A stretch of DNA of 64,000 nucleotides from the NCBI GenBank assembly GCA_964019425.1, contig OZ025794.1, positions 682,001 through 746,000 on the forward strand, read 5' to 3'. This DNA comes from Flectonema sp. DT1601 (Eukaryota > Euglenozoa > Diplonemea > Diplonemida > Diplonemidae). Positions 39,020 through 49,889 of the stretch are shown here, piece by piece (position 1 is the stretch's first letter; every line of letters begins with the position of its first letter). The position numbers and the translations under genes were made by a program. The notes beneath the pieces are model-generated. The model was not told the origin of the DNA. It ran no database searches and was given only the letters and a program-made list of their open reading frames with translations.

Positions 39020-42000
39020 ATTATTATCTTGTGGGGTTTTTAGATGTGTATTTCTTTACTAGTTTCCTGGTTGTTAATAATAATAAAACACGTAATATCA
39101 CAATTATGTATTTCATACTAAAGGAGAATTTTTTTTTCTTTTTTTCTTATTTTGAGATTTCAGTTTTAATACTTCTCTTGGATGACAAAATTTGTTAAAA
39201 CCAAAAGAAGAAAAATAAAAAGAAGAAAAAAAAGAGGACAAAACAGGGTAAGTGGGTGTAGATAGGGGTAAATGACCACAATTTGTGTAAATGGAAGTGT
39301 TGTTGATTTTGTATGTTTGCAAAAAAAAAAAAAAAAGGCTTTTGTTTTTGTTTTGATATTGGTATGTTATTTATAACAACACGGAGAACGAATGTGGGGG
39401 ACTGAGGGAGGATACCCGCGGATTTAATCAAACTTCCACCTTCTGTATCAAATGCGCATAATCTTCTTTTTCAACTCCATTGGCTGAATCAGTCAGTTGG
39501 TACCTAAGAAGGGGAGAGAAACCCGTCTCTGGATCACGGGTGGGAACTATACAAGAAATATTCCGAAGCAAAGAACCTTCGGGGGAGTTGTCGAAACATA
39601 TAAGTTCAAGAGATGGGAAAAGCTCAAAAATCTTCTTTTCGAGAACTGATACTCCGAACTTTATAATGACCGTTGGAGTAATAGCAGCTAGTTAATGAGG
39701 CGATCAAATTGAAGCTAAACACCCAAAAGGAGTTTAAGAAGATAGGGAATAGGAATAGCGTGTGTTCATTTCATCTTATGAGATTTTTTTTTTTTTTTTT
39801 TAAGAGATGAGCAAGGAAAACACTTAGAGGAGAAATAAATATCTTTTTTTTTTTTTTTTCAATCTTTTAATTCCTTTTATCCAACGAGTACTGCTGCTCG
39901 ATTACTTTAAAGGGACGAACGAACTGAAATTCGCACAACTATGTAATTAAATGCAATTTGAAGGAGGTAAACTTATATCTTATTATCAAGCTCAAAGGAA
40001 CAACAATCTCTCGGACAATCTTGACTGCAGCGGCTTGAAGGAGGGGGGAGACTGGGTATTAAGGACTTTTTACAAATTAAAGGAGGAGAAGGGAGAGTTT
40101 GCTCCTTACAACTAAAACAGTGGATTGGCGTTCGGTTTCTCTCTCAAGCAGAACGTGTCTGCGGAAGCAGATGTTTGTAGACTACCGAGACGAAGATAAA
40201 AAGAACTGTAATAATATTAACCATCCAGTTATATCATTAAAAATACGAGGGTGCAATAAATAGATAGCGAAACCCATGGCGTTGCACTTTGCGCATCTAT
40301 TAGCTAGAGAAGCAAGTAATTCCAATAAACCGTCCGAATGAATGTAAAGAACCACAGATAGATATCAAGTAATTTTAGAGAGAGTCAACAAGTAAAACAT
40401 AATTACAAGTTCCTTTCAGTTCTTTTTTTATTTTTTTCTCCTCATCTTTACATTTCATTTTCTTCCACAACACCCTTCAGGGAACAAGCACATGTTTGTG
40501 ATTTTCACGAAGTGCATGTGCTTACACTGTAGAGACAAGAATCCAAAAAAAAAACAACAAAAAAAAAAAAAACATAAAAAGAAAAGACGAAACAAATTTA
40601 TGAACCCCACAAAAGAACGTCTGCAGTTGCAGCTTTTGAGCGTTTCAATCATTGGTTGTAACCCTACAAATCAGCCACATGTATGGGCTCTTTATAAGGT
40701 TTTCATTTTGGTAGTGCATTGCTCTAGTTTGGTGCGAGAAAAGAAACGTTTTATGAGCTCTTTTGAATGCCTACAGGCGCTTTTTAAGAAAAAAGAAACC
40801 CACAATGAGCCCATATTCAACCGATACCGCAAAGTAATAGTTCCAACAGTTTTACGGCGTGAGTGCAAGAAGCAAACGCTGCAAGCGAAAGGTCGCATCC
40901 TGCGGTTCAAAAAGGCGATACGATTACATCAACGTGAGGGATTAAGAAGTTTTTATGCACAGTTTGGTGTGGTTAAGTTTGGGAGGAAATTTTCGGATAA
41001 AAAAGAAAAAAACCAGTCAAGCTACAAGTCATGGCAAGAATAAAAAAAGGACGACTTCGTTGGCACTGATGCCTAGGAGCTGACTTGTCGACTGGGCAAT
41101 GAAAATAGGGAGAGGTGAATCTTACCTTTAGTCTTCGGTAATATGCGCAACTGGGAAACTAGAAACAAAATATCTAGCGTCATGCCTGACGAAACGGGAC
41201 GGGTTTAATGCTGTCAAGGGAGACGATATGATGAGAAATGGATCAATCATCAATGAGGGGATATGCACAATGTGGGAAGATGATCAGAATATCGAATAGC
41301 ACTACGCAAGCAACCCTGACAGCATTGCTGACCTTAACACAAAAATAAAAATAAAACGAACGGGGAGAGGAAGTATGTACTGCGGGAGGGTATATTTCGA
41401 TAAAATATTTAATTTTTTTTAAAAAAAGAATTTTGGGGAACTGGAGGCATCCTTAACAGCAACTCGAGACCTGCTTTTTCTTAAGTCGCGTGCGTGTGCT
41501 GGATTAGAAGATAGAAAACAAACAAAAATTCAAAATGGCTTCATTTATTGCACCAAGAGTTGTATTGAACGTCCTTTAAGAAGTTAAGGAACGCTCACAA
41601 CTTTTTATCTCACAAAAATCTGTTATCAGTTTGCCTAAGGCTACCAACTCTGTTTTTTGTGCGGAAAAAAAAGAGGGGAAAAAAATACTTGGCCACAGTC
41701 TTAATGTGGTTGCTTGAATGAATGATTACTAACAGACAACAGGATCAAGAGGGGAATTCTATTTCTGGTGTTGTCAACAGGCGATTCGAAAACTCTCACG
41801 AAATGCAAAAAAAAAAAAAAAAAAAAGAAATTCGGATTATTTCACAGACATCAATATATTAGTCTTCACTCAGGGAGAGGATTCAATTCATTTGTACAAC
41901 TTAAAATAAATTGGACAGGGAAATAGTAACAACTGATGGAGAAATGTAAATAGTTTTTCTTTCGTATTGAACAAGTGGCGCGGGAGGAAGAAAACAATAA

Positions 42001-42283
42001 AGATATTTCAATTGCGAGTGTTTAAAATGGAAGGAGGTAACAGCATCATATGCCTGAGTACAGCCCGCGCGGGGGTCAGCTGTCAATGCTGCTAACATTT
42101 CATGGAAATCACAACTACTCTATCTGAAGAATATTTAATTTGTAGAACGAGAGTTCTCACAGATGACAATGACTGTCCGACCCATCAACTGTCTTCATAT
42201 AATTGAGATGTCTGACGGCGAGGGATAGTTCGATTCATCGACAGCAGTCTCACAGAACATGCAACACACGAGGAATTACAATT
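39020..42283. other. 3.3-kb gap, no supported gene
   Basis: Downstream of the PABC-domain gene and upstream of the GIGYF-like gene. It contains T tracts (about 39786-39802, 39844-39859), an A-run block near 41804-41826, and the second copy of the Fringe-like 5' flank (39963-40082). A plus-strand open frame at 40492-41043 starts in an A-rich tract, has no domain and runs against the array, so it is not called. A very short spliced minus-strand frame near 41040-41200 is possible (TTTCGTCAG just before an ATG, GTAAGA donor) but too weak to annotate. Confidence 0.5.
39963..40082. repeat. Relict copy of the Fringe-like gene's 5' flank
   Basis: Similar to 27567-27745. The core GGAACAACAATCTCTCGGAC is identical; flanks diverge. 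No glycosyltransferase coding sequence follows it, so it is either a shared regulatory or UTR element or the remains of a duplicated gene. Confidence 0.45.
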
Positions 42284-43370
42284 TCAAATAATATTATTCG
42301 AATCGTGTGTCGAGTACACTCCGTTAATATAATTTGGAATGGCAGGTGACGAAGGCGGAGGCAAAGTAGGAGAAGTGAGCGCAGGAGGTTCTAATTTAAT
42401 AGGAGTTGAAGGATGGTGGTAATTTGGTTGAAGAAGAGCTACTGCTTCAGATACCCGTTGTGATAATAAAGTACTGTCTACTAATAAACATGACAACTCT
42501 GCCTCATCTAATCCGTCTAACAACATGCCTGTTACCTTTGCTGCAATCGCTGGATTGTCAGCAGCGATTCTTGCGAATAGTTGATCGCCGAGGAACTGCC
42601 TCTCCTCTGTCATGTGACGTTCTCCTACTAACACAATTGATCTCGCGCAGTACCAATCGATGTCACCTCTCGGGCCCTGCACTGCATACGGAACCTCAGA
42701 GTTATCATCTTCAACAATAGTTCCAATCTCACCCAGATGGATAGCACACTTACCAAATTCTGGCTCTCCAGCTAACATAACTAAAGAACCAACTAATGGT
42801 TGCTGTTGGCAATTTGGATTGGCAGGCCAACCCGTGTGGGTAGCATGCGGGAGCCCAAAATTGCTGCAGTAGTTGTACCCGCTATTGTGGTGGTTAATTA
42901 GTTGGTTGCCAGCCATGTTATTTGGAGGAACAGAATTACAGCCTGGCTGCTGCAATGGAGGCTGTCGCATCTGTTGCTGTTGCTGTTGAATAGTTGCTCT
43001 CGCTTCACTGTACAGCTGCTGCTGCTGTTGTGGGGTCAGCGACTGTTGTTGTTGTTAAACAGCTTCAAGGTAACAAACTCCCCACTTTATTAAGCCTTCT
43101 TCCCACTAACACAAAAAGTGTTTTACTTAAAAAGAAGAAATGACAACAAAGTAAATACAAACCTCTACACCTCCTGGAGGGGCCTGCATGTAATGAACAA
43201 CTCGCACAACCCGAACTTGCTTTTGCTGTTTTATTATTTTAACACAACTGAACTAATATAGTAATCCAACACAGTAATTACCTTCACCAACATACCGGAG
43301 GGCATTGCGGTTGCATCGGTTGCTGGTGCTGCAGCGCCGTTGTAGGGAGTGCGCTTATCGTTTCTGCCAT
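42284..43370 (-). CDS. PABC (MLLE)-domain protein
   Basis: Exons 43296-43370, 43163-43225 and 42284-43042. The introns are 70 bp (GTATGT...AAACAG) and 120 bp (GTTTGT...AACAG); 298 residues. The first exon starts MAETISALPTTALQHQ. After a Gln/Pro-rich segment comes a middle region with LVGSLVMLAGEPEFGK and DIDWYCARSIV. Then a PABC/MLLE domain: QFLGDQLFARIAADNP, AAKVTGMLLDGLDEAELSCL and VSEAVALL. The KITGMLLE-type core is kept as KVTGMLLD. MLLE domains bind PAM2 peptides in translation and deadenylation factors; they normally occur in poly(A)-binding protein or HECT ligases. No RRM is present here, so it is a stand-alone MLLE protein. The C-terminus is Pro/Ser-rich. RNA-related function inferred. 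Confidence 0.75.
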
Positions 43371-43701
43371 TTTAGCAAAGGTGGCCTGTTAGAATATGTA
43401 GTTAACAACGCAGAGACAAAATCACAACTCAGCTCCAACTAAACAGCTATTGAAGTGCTGCGCACCTGATATCAAGAAAACTAAAATAGTGGTTTTTACT
43501 TCTCGAAAATTAATCAAAAAAAACCGTTCTGAGCTCCAAGCTTGACGGTAGACAGAACAACATGACTGAGCTAAAACAGAGATCGAATTAATTAAAATGA
43601 AAAAATATTTTAAAGTTTTATTTTGTAGACGAGTCTACCAACAGACGCTTCCCTTAATCAAAACAAATTAAGGGTGCCCCAGTCTTGATTATGAGGAAAT
43701 G

Positions 43702-43743
<42 letters not shown>

Positions 43744-44032
43744 AAATCTAAAAATAAATTTAAATTTAAATTAGTGGTGGTGGATGAGGTTCCACCCAGA
43801 CAGCCATCAACATAGATAAATCTCATGGTTATATAAAACAACACTGCATTAACACGACAAGAGGAGACTTCTATTTTGATAGAGCTGATGAAAACAACAG
43901 TGATTCAGAGTCAATTTAATCCGCAGACAGAGACAATAATATGAAGCCAAGTCACATGTCACTCGTCTTGTTTCCAAACAGAAGACTCATTCCTCAGTTC
44001 TCAGGTCGGGTAATCAGATAACATAATAAAAG
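43371..44032. other. Intergenic with CT microsatellite
   Basis: A (CT)n run of about 36 nt lies at 43706-43742. The rest is A/T-rich spacer without a recognised gene or RNA. Confidence 0.7.
43706..43742. repeat. (CT)n microsatellite
   Basis: An uninterrupted CT dinucleotide run of about 18 units, in the spacer downstream of the nucleotide-sugar-transporter array position. Confidence 0.95.
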
Positions 44033-45064
44033 CTACGGAGACACAGAATAAGTAAAAGTTGAAAGGATGACAAGTAATGCCCCCATCAGAAATGTATATG
44101 ATGGTGAAAAGTCAAATACTGCGGCACTAACCATTCCGCTCACAATGATTGCCATGGATGTACTAAATCCTTTCAGAATGTTGTCAGCGTATTTGATGAC
44201 AACAGCGACGAGTACACCACCGCCGGCTTGAATGCAGACGAGAGTCCAAACCCACGACGTGTATCCCTTCGTAAATGACACTTCTTTTGATGAAAAGAAG
44301 CATGCGAGTAGGGAAAGGGGAAGTGATGATGCTCCCAGTTGGATATTTCTAACCCAAATAGAAGAAGTAGATTTTCTCTTTAAAACGGATTCAAAGTAAA
44401 CACTAGCGAAACCAGAACTAGTTGCAGAGATGAGACAAGCGATGAACCCCACGGCCCAGTCACCCTTTTGAGCCGCATGACCGCCAGACGCTTTTTGTGG
44501 TAATTGAGTCAAAATAACTCCACTTGTTAACAAGCACAGTGACGCCCATTTATATTTACTAAGAGACCTACGCAATAACACAACTGTAAACACTGCTGTA
44601 ATTAATAACTTCATTTGGTACGTCACTTGAAACATCGTCGCCTCTAAGTTCTCGAGTGCTATGAAGAGCACATTATTTTGTAAAGTGTACAGCCCAGCAG
44701 GTACAGCAAGTTTTATTACGTGTTCGCGGTCTTGCACAAGTGTTCGGTGCAGTTCAGTCTTGAAGCTGCCGAAGGAGAAGTTCTGTTCCTGAAGCACCAT
44801 AAAGAGACAGCCAAGTATTTTTAGGAGCTCAGCGTAGACAACAGTCGTCGCAACGTCGAATAGTTCATTTGCTGCTGCTGCAGTCCTCGTGTGTCGCATT
44901 AAAAGTACGGCGCTGCTGTTTTGAAATACCAACACCCCCAGAGCGAGGTATTTCAAACTCACTCCGCAAAGCGTAGCACGCGGTGCGACTGCAGGAACAG
45001 CCTTCGGAGTAAACCTTCTGTCTTCCTCATCGTCAACAGTATGTACTTTGATTTGCACCGACAT
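44033..45064 (-). CDS. Nucleotide-sugar transporter, SLC35A-like
   Basis: 343 residues, single exon, about ten hydrophobic segments. Family landmarks: LKYLALGVLVFQNSSAVLLM in helix 1, ALENLEATMFQVTYQMKLLI in the middle (the family's L-D-A-x-x-x-Q-V-x-Y-Q-x-K-I/L block), and GFASVYFESVLKRKSTSSIW around the conserved VYFEK-like motif. SLC35A members exchange UDP-galactose, UDP-GlcNAc or CMP-sialic acid for the nucleoside monophosphate across the Golgi membrane. The exact substrate cannot be told from sequence. Start at MSVQIKV after a GTGTAG acceptor-like site. It may supply the glycosyltransferases encoded nearby. Confidence 0.88.
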   Translation of the reverse strand: MSVQIKVHTVDDEEDRRFTPKAVPAVAPRATLCGVSLKYLALGVLVFQNSSAVLLMRHTRTAAAANELFDVATTVVYAELLKILGCLFMVLQEQNFSFGSFKTELHRTLVQDREHVIKLAVPAGLYTLQNNVLFIALENLEATMFQVTYQMKLLITAVFTVVLLRRSLSKYKWASLCLLTSGVILTQLPQKASGGHAAQKGDWAVGFIACLISATSSGFASVYFESVLKRKSTSSIWVRNIQLGASSLPLSLLACFFSSKEVSFTKGYTSWVWTLVCIQAGGGVLVAVVIKYADNILKGFSTSMAIIVSGMVSAAVFDFSPSYTFLMGALLVILSTFTYSVSP

Positions 45065-45560
45065 ATTGAATTTGTGCGTCCCTACACGACCAAGACACCT
45101 ATCAAACGACGTTTATTAATATTATAGTATTATCACTAAAGGCATTATTAAAACTATAAACCACTTGCTTCAGTCATTGTGGTCTTCTTCTGTAAATAAT
45201 ATCATTAATGAAATCAAGGAAGGCTCACATACTAAACAGACACTACACTCTTGTCGTTGGTTATGACCGAATTGAATATCTAAAAAGAAGAAAGAAAAAA
45301 AAAAAGGAAAAATCCCAAAAAAAGGATCTGACTTGTCCAAAACATAACAATATTTGCCTTCGGTGGTTAGCGAGATCTATTTTATTATACTAATCGATGG
45401 CAATGGTGGCAGTCACCCAAATGGTGTTTCTTGAATTCAAATATTGCGAACTAAGTTCGGGGGGGGCAGTCACAATGTGACCTTTTAAAACCTGTTACTG
45501 CAATGATTATGATTCACTTTTTATATCAAATAAACGAATCTAAAGTATGAACTCTCGTCA
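45065..45560 (-). other. Intergenic; weak hint of a tiny spliced frame
   Basis: A short minus-strand exon (about 45229-45273) has a strong TTCTTCTTTTTAG acceptor and a GTATGT donor, and joins in frame after a 43-bp intron to a stop at about 45156. No convincing first exon was found (its donor would be GTCAG), so it may be a non-coding spliced RNA or chance. Nothing else recognised. Confidence 0.25.
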
Positions 45561-47066
45561 TCATGCTGCATCTTCGTCAGGAGTTGTTGCTGTCACAGTT
45601 TCATCTTCTTGAGACTCCTCGTCATCATCATTTATGTGACGCTTGCGAGTGATCTCGTCGGTACAAACTTGATTTAAAGTTCTCTCTTGTCGATTAAGAT
45701 GTTGCGTCACTAAATGAGCAGCTCCAAGTACAGCAGTCGATCCAAGAACTCGAGAGCTGAGATTTGATCTATAATTTGCGATATCGTCTGATACTTCTCG
45801 AATACCTCCGTACAACTTTACTTCTGCTGCTGTCATTGAAGTTGGAGCAAGAGAGCTTCCCGGATCTACGAATACGAAAGTACCATCTTGCGGTTCATTA
45901 TTTTCATTCATAATACGAGACTCTACTTGCAGTCCGTATGGACGACGAATCCAAATATAAGGATTCGATTCTTGTTCTCCAGATAATGAGACTTTTACAA
46001 TCCCTTCAGCATGAACGCTGTCAACAATTCCTTCTTTCCAGGCGTCACAGGCGTCGTCACGAACTTCAACAGTTTGTCCGATTAGAATAGGCGGAGTTGG
46101 TATTAATTTACCGACTTCAACTGGGTATGAATTACCAGCAATCTTTACTTGTGCTCCTTGACCAATGTCATGAACAGTTCCCATCACACCTGATGGGATG
46201 TCGTGAAAGAGTTCTGCTGTCACTACCCACATTCCTTCTTTTAAGTTTGCTGGTCTTATTTCAGACTGTTTTACATCATGAAGCATCTCTCCATCACATT
46301 TAACATCATACTTATGACCCTTACGGGAATGGACTTCTCCAACTTTCCATTCTCCAGACGTCTTCACAGCGACAACGTCACCAGGTAGGTCAGCTGACAT
46401 TGTGTTGCCAGACATAAAATCACATTCGATTTTATTATTTTCATCAATCGTATCCTTAAAGTCATTCATAAGGTTAACGTAACTGAATCCTGCCTTGTAG
46501 CCCTCAAGCGCGAAAGACAACAACAATAACAAGAAACACAACCCTCCCCATATCGCCCCACCGATTAACAGCGCGAAGTACGACTCGTTCTGGTGACCAG
46601 GTAAAGATTCTGATTCTAAGAAGCAATTTCTATTTATGCCGTGAAGTTTGCAAGGAACATCCATAGCAGGAGGAGTAGTAATATTTGTAATACTTAAAGC
46701 AGGAAGGTTTACTGAAGTATCGATACAACTTGAGAGGGATCCGTCGCCAAGTTTTAATAAACATCTTGTTTGAATAATTGTGTTATCAAAAGGTTGGTAA
46801 ACAACATTTGGGAATGCTGCCTCAACAGCAACACACAGTGAACCCACTCCTGATCTTTCATACGTTGCACATTGACAAATACCTGTAGTTCCAGCTAGAC
46901 TGCATGTTCCTGAATACTCTTTTTCTTCCACAACTGACGCCCAACCAATAGCGCCAACTAACGCCATCATTAGTCCTCCGAGACAACAGCAAAACGTAAA
47001 TGTGTGCACTGAACTCAACCGCACTAACTTACACATCACCGTCACTGAGGGTGTTTTTTTACCCAT
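45561..47066 (-). CDS. Membrane protein with Cys-rich ectodomain and tandem tudor/SH3-like cytosolic modules
   Basis: 501 residues, single exon. Membrane segment near residues 25-47 (FCCCLGGLMMALVGAIGWAS). Next is a Cys-rich, N-glycosylatable loop of about 120 residues, then a second membrane segment near 167-188 (LIGGAIWGGLCFLLLLLSFA). The cytosolic part holds three or four repeats of 45-50 residues in the style DVVAVKTSGEWKVGEVHSRK, GMWVVTAELFHDIPSGVMG and GQTVEVRDDACDAWKEGIV. These look like small five-stranded barrels (agenet/tudor/MIB-HERC2-like). The acidic C-terminus has a possible basic nuclear-type patch (RKRH). I know no family with this architecture. Start after a T-rich tract ending in ACAG. 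Confidence 0.6.
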   Translation of the reverse strand: MGKKTPSVTVMCKLVRLSSVHTFTFCCCLGGLMMALVGAIGWASVVEEKEYSGTCSLAGTTGICQCATYERSGVGSLCVAVEAAFPNVVYQPFDNTIIQTRCLLKLGDGSLSSCIDTSVNLPALSITNITTPPAMDVPCKLHGINRNCFLESESLPGHQNESYFALLIGGAIWGGLCFLLLLLSFALEGYKAGFSYVNLMNDFKDTIDENNKIECDFMSGNTMSADLPGDVVAVKTSGEWKVGEVHSRKGHKYDVKCDGEMLHDVKQSEIRPANLKEGMWVVTAELFHDIPSGVMGTVHDIGQGAQVKIAGNSYPVEVGKLIPTPPILIGQTVEVRDDACDAWKEGIVDSVHAEGIVKVSLSGEQESNPYIWIRRPYGLQVESRIMNENNEPQDGTFVFVDPGSSLAPTSMTAAEVKLYGGIREVSDDIANYRSNLSSRVLGSTAVLGAAHLVTQHLNRQERTLNQVCTDEITRKRHINDDDEESQEDETVTATTPDEDAA

Positions 47067-47231
47067 TTTTTATTATTATTTTTTTTTCCCCTTTTTCTTT
47101 TTAAACTTTATTTTCTTTTTTTCTTTCCCCAATACCTGTTTTTTTTTTTAAAAATAAATCTAATTATCTAATTCCAATAAATAACAAACTTTGTTGCCGA
47201 CAAAAAGATTACCAAATAGTCGGTCGTTAGG

Positions 47232-49133
47232 TTATGTGTCTTCCGAAGTAGTGACTTCGATACGAAAAGTATTAATTTTACATTCTTCTAAAACATCATT
47301 AGAAGAATATTCGAATGAAATTTTATCATCTTCGGATAAGAATTGAAGTTCGTCATCAACACGACGTCTCTTAAAGTAAAGAGATGTTGGTATCTGACGT
47401 TTAACTACTGCAGCAGGTTTTATATGAAAGGCTTCTGAGAAAACAGAACAATTAGAAGTCGAGGAAGAATCGAGAATAGCAAACACAACTTTCTTAAATA
47501 ATCCTTTTGGGAATTCCGACAGACATTCGACGAACATGGCTGCGACTTCTTTTGGAGGATTTTTAAATGCTCCGCAGCCGAAAGCTCCCAAAATGAGAAC
47601 TTCAAAACCTTCTTTGGCACAAATACTAAAAATCGAAGATATTTTTCGCATGGTCCGCAACTTGCCCTCCTCCGTGAACGTCCCGTCCTCTGCAAGCAGC
47701 CACTCTTCTTCGTTGGCGTCAAAGGCTGCTACAGAAAGAAAATTTATAAATTTCGGAGTTTGGAACAACTCGTAGCCGTATTTTGGCCCTTTTCTAAGTA
47801 CCGTGACAAATCGACTTAAAGCTATTTCATCTTCGCGAAATGGATATCGGGGAGGGTTCACCGGCATCTCTGTGGCTGCCCACTTATCGAGTGCAACTGC
47901 AAGATTCGTTCTCCGAAATATTTCCTCCTCTTGCGCTACGCGTCCTCTTCGGTACCCTCCGCCGGGGGACGTTGCGTTAGCGAAATTCAAAGCAACGACT
48001 TTCTCGTCGTCAATTGTTTGCAACTCTAATACTGCGGCATCAATGGTGTCGCAGTTCTTAACAATAATTTCTGTTGACTCATATTGTGGTTCATAAATTA
48101 GATTCTTTGGAATGGTCGATGTGTTCAATTTATTACCGGCGGCGGGTTCTTCGGGTTTTGAACGTTCGGGTGAAATAATATTCTGATCAGCGATCGGTGT
48201 TTCCCTTTCTGTTGTGGGTTCACCTTCCGACACAGATGAGTCCATGCGAATTGTTTCGACATCATCTCCCTCATCTGTAGAAGGAATGGTGTTATGAACT
48301 TCCGTTTCTGGAAGAACATACTTCCTTTTTACCCTCGACAGGGACACCGTATTCAAAGCGACCATCATATTTAATTTATCCCGTCCATCTTGAGGACGTA
48401 TTAACTTTTGACCGTCTCTTAGATGTGCGAATTTCTTGTCGTGAATCGGATCACCGATATCTTCACACTGCAGTCCTTTCTTACAAATATAAGGATCATC
48501 TCTGTAGGTAGAATGTGTGTATTGAATTCGATGGTCAAGTAGATGTTTTAAACCACAACTTGCATTCAAACACAATTCCTGTGACTTTATATATGTTGAG
48601 GCTGCTCTTTTCCACGCCTCAGCGTCCCATCCCTTCTTTTTATAGAGAGAGGAGGAGGCGTAGGCGATGTCTGTAAATTTCTTGTCGGCTGCGTATGAAA
48701 AAAAGTCACTTTCCGACCAACAACGCCGGCGTGGGTTCGAACCCGCCTGTTGAATTTCAGCATGAAATGAATTGGTGTTGGCGGTTGTCGGGCAAAGTAG
48801 GTAGCAATTGGTTCCATAAAGTGGAATTACTTCCCGCCATTCATGAGATTCAGAAGCATCGATCAGGTGGTTGTCGCTGGTTCGAAACCAGCGTATTGCG
48901 TCTGAACGCTTTCCGTGAAAGCCTTCAAATCCGTTTTCAGTTTTTATCAAATAGACGACACGTTCTTTAACATTTCTTTCGTTATGTTCGAAAATATTTT
49001 TACTTAATTCGCGAAAAGCAGTTTCTGCTTTAGGATTTCTAAGGCAGAGTTCGAAGTGTTTCTGAGAAACCCAGCGCCCGGAATGCTTTGGCGCAAATGG
49101 CACTCCAGATATCGACATCACTTTGGCATCCAC
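47232..49133 (-). CDS. PBZ zinc finger plus microbial-type poly(ADP-ribose) glycohydrolase
   Basis: 633 residues, single exon. The C-terminal part is a TIGR02452/DUF2263-type macrodomain glycohydrolase. Residues about 383-425 have LNFANATSPGGGYRRGRVAQ then EEEIFRRT: the GGG loop and the Q-E-E catalytic segment of PARG. Near 545 is ILGAFGCGAFKNPP with the family's phosphate loop. Residues about 219-241 show C-K-K-G-x-x-C, then H and F-x-H. This is the PBZ finger pattern that binds poly(ADP-ribose). A second, looser Cys/His cluster (CLNASCGLKHLLDH) lies just before. The first 150 residues are an unrecognised domain. The predicted role is to bind and trim poly(ADP-ribose) in DNA-damage or stress signalling. 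Start after AATCCAG, 3 nt before the ATG. Confidence 0.85.
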   Translation of the reverse strand: MDAKVMSISGVPFAPKHSGRWVSQKHFELCLRNPKAETAFRELSKNIFEHNERNVKERVVYLIKTENGFEGFHGKRSDAIRWFRTSDNHLIDASESHEWREVIPLYGTNCYLLCPTTANTNSFHAEIQQAGSNPRRRCWSESDFFSYAADKKFTDIAYASSSLYKKKGWDAEAWKRAASTYIKSQELCLNASCGLKHLLDHRIQYTHSTYRDDPYICKKGLQCEDIGDPIHDKKFAHLRDGQKLIRPQDGRDKLNMMVALNTVSLSRVKRKYVLPETEVHNTIPSTDEGDDVETIRMDSSVSEGEPTTERETPIADQNIISPERSKPEEPAAGNKLNTSTIPKNLIYEPQYESTEIIVKNCDTIDAAVLELQTIDDEKVVALNFANATSPGGGYRRGRVAQEEEIFRRTNLAVALDKWAATEMPVNPPRYPFREDEIALSRFVTVLRKGPKYGYELFQTPKFINFLSVAAFDANEEEWLLAEDGTFTEEGKLRTMRKISSIFSICAKEGFEVLILGAFGCGAFKNPPKEVAAMFVECLSEFPKGLFKKVVFAILDSSSTSNCSVFSEAFHIKPAAVVKRQIPTSLYFKRRRVDDELQFLSEDDKISFEYSSNDVLEECKINTFRIEVTTSEDT

Positions 49134-49377
49134 TGGATTATGTTCCTTTAGAAAATAATTTAATCAAAAAAAGAAATAAAAGAAGTCAGATACAGAAAGC
49201 ATTACGTGTTATCTGAATAAAAGAAAAAAACAATTAAAGTACACAAATAACTAAAAACACACCTCTCACAAGAATCTAAAGTACATCAAAGTTGAATAAA
49301 CGATAGCTGGGAAGGCAGCAATCTACAGAAATATAAAAAAAACTAATATTTAAAAAAAAAAAGGGGGGGGATTAACT

Positions 49378-49472
49378 GTTCGATTTTGTACGTAAAAATA
49401 CAAATGTATTGTACCACAAACAACATAACGATAATTTAACATTAGTTTTAGATACAGTGACTAAAGGTAATG
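49378..49472. repeat. Diverged direct repeat, copy 1
   Basis: Shares GTTCGATTTTGTA, a GTATTGTA/GTGTTGTA block, ATAATTTAACATTAGTTTTA and ATACAGTGACTAA with 49799-49889; about 80% identical by eye. Confidence 0.7.
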
Positions 49473-49798
49473 TTAGTGTAGGTATACACGGCAATTGACG
49501 CAAGTACTTTACATTATAATAAATGTTTCTTAGCTGCATACACATCTCTTTTTCCGTGTTGTCATTCAGTGCAGTACGGAATCGAGTTATTCAATTACGA
49601 ATTAATCGTGAGCCCTGGGAAACCGAAACCAGGGTTTTATGTAATACGGCAGAGCGTAGGTTTCACCTATAAATTACTTGCTCAAATCAGCAATTCTTTG
49701 AAAAAAATATGTTAGCAAAATTGCTAGTTCGTAGCACTACTAACGGAGCACTCACCTGAAACAAATCATGGTAACGTTGTCCAAAAAGGGGGATGTAT

Positions 49799-49889
49799 GT
49801 TCGATTTTGTAAAAATTACAACTGTGTTGTATCATAAAAACATAAAGATAATTTAACATTAGTTTTAAATACAGTGACTAAGGGTGATG
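49799..49889. repeat. Diverged direct repeat, copy 2
   Basis: Second copy, 421 bp downstream of the first in the same orientation. The last third is best conserved. Confidence 0.7.

Noticed and set aside
36425-39062. Long alternative-frame ORFs over the glutamine and Lys/Glu tracts (poly-Ala, poly-Leu, Ser/Phe-rich)
   Set aside because: Shadows of CAG and AAG repeats in the GIGYF-like gene; splice junctions and domain signals support only one frame.
40492-41043. Plus-strand open frame of 183 codons
   Set aside because: Starts inside an A-rich tract, lysine-rich low complexity, no domain, no acceptor-like site before the ATG, and runs against the minus-strand array.
48725-48895. Two tRNA T-arm-like sequences (GGGTTCGAACCC and GCTGGTTCGAAACC)
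   Set aside because: They lie inside the PARG coding exon, and no D-arm, anticodon arm or acceptor pairing could be found on either strand.
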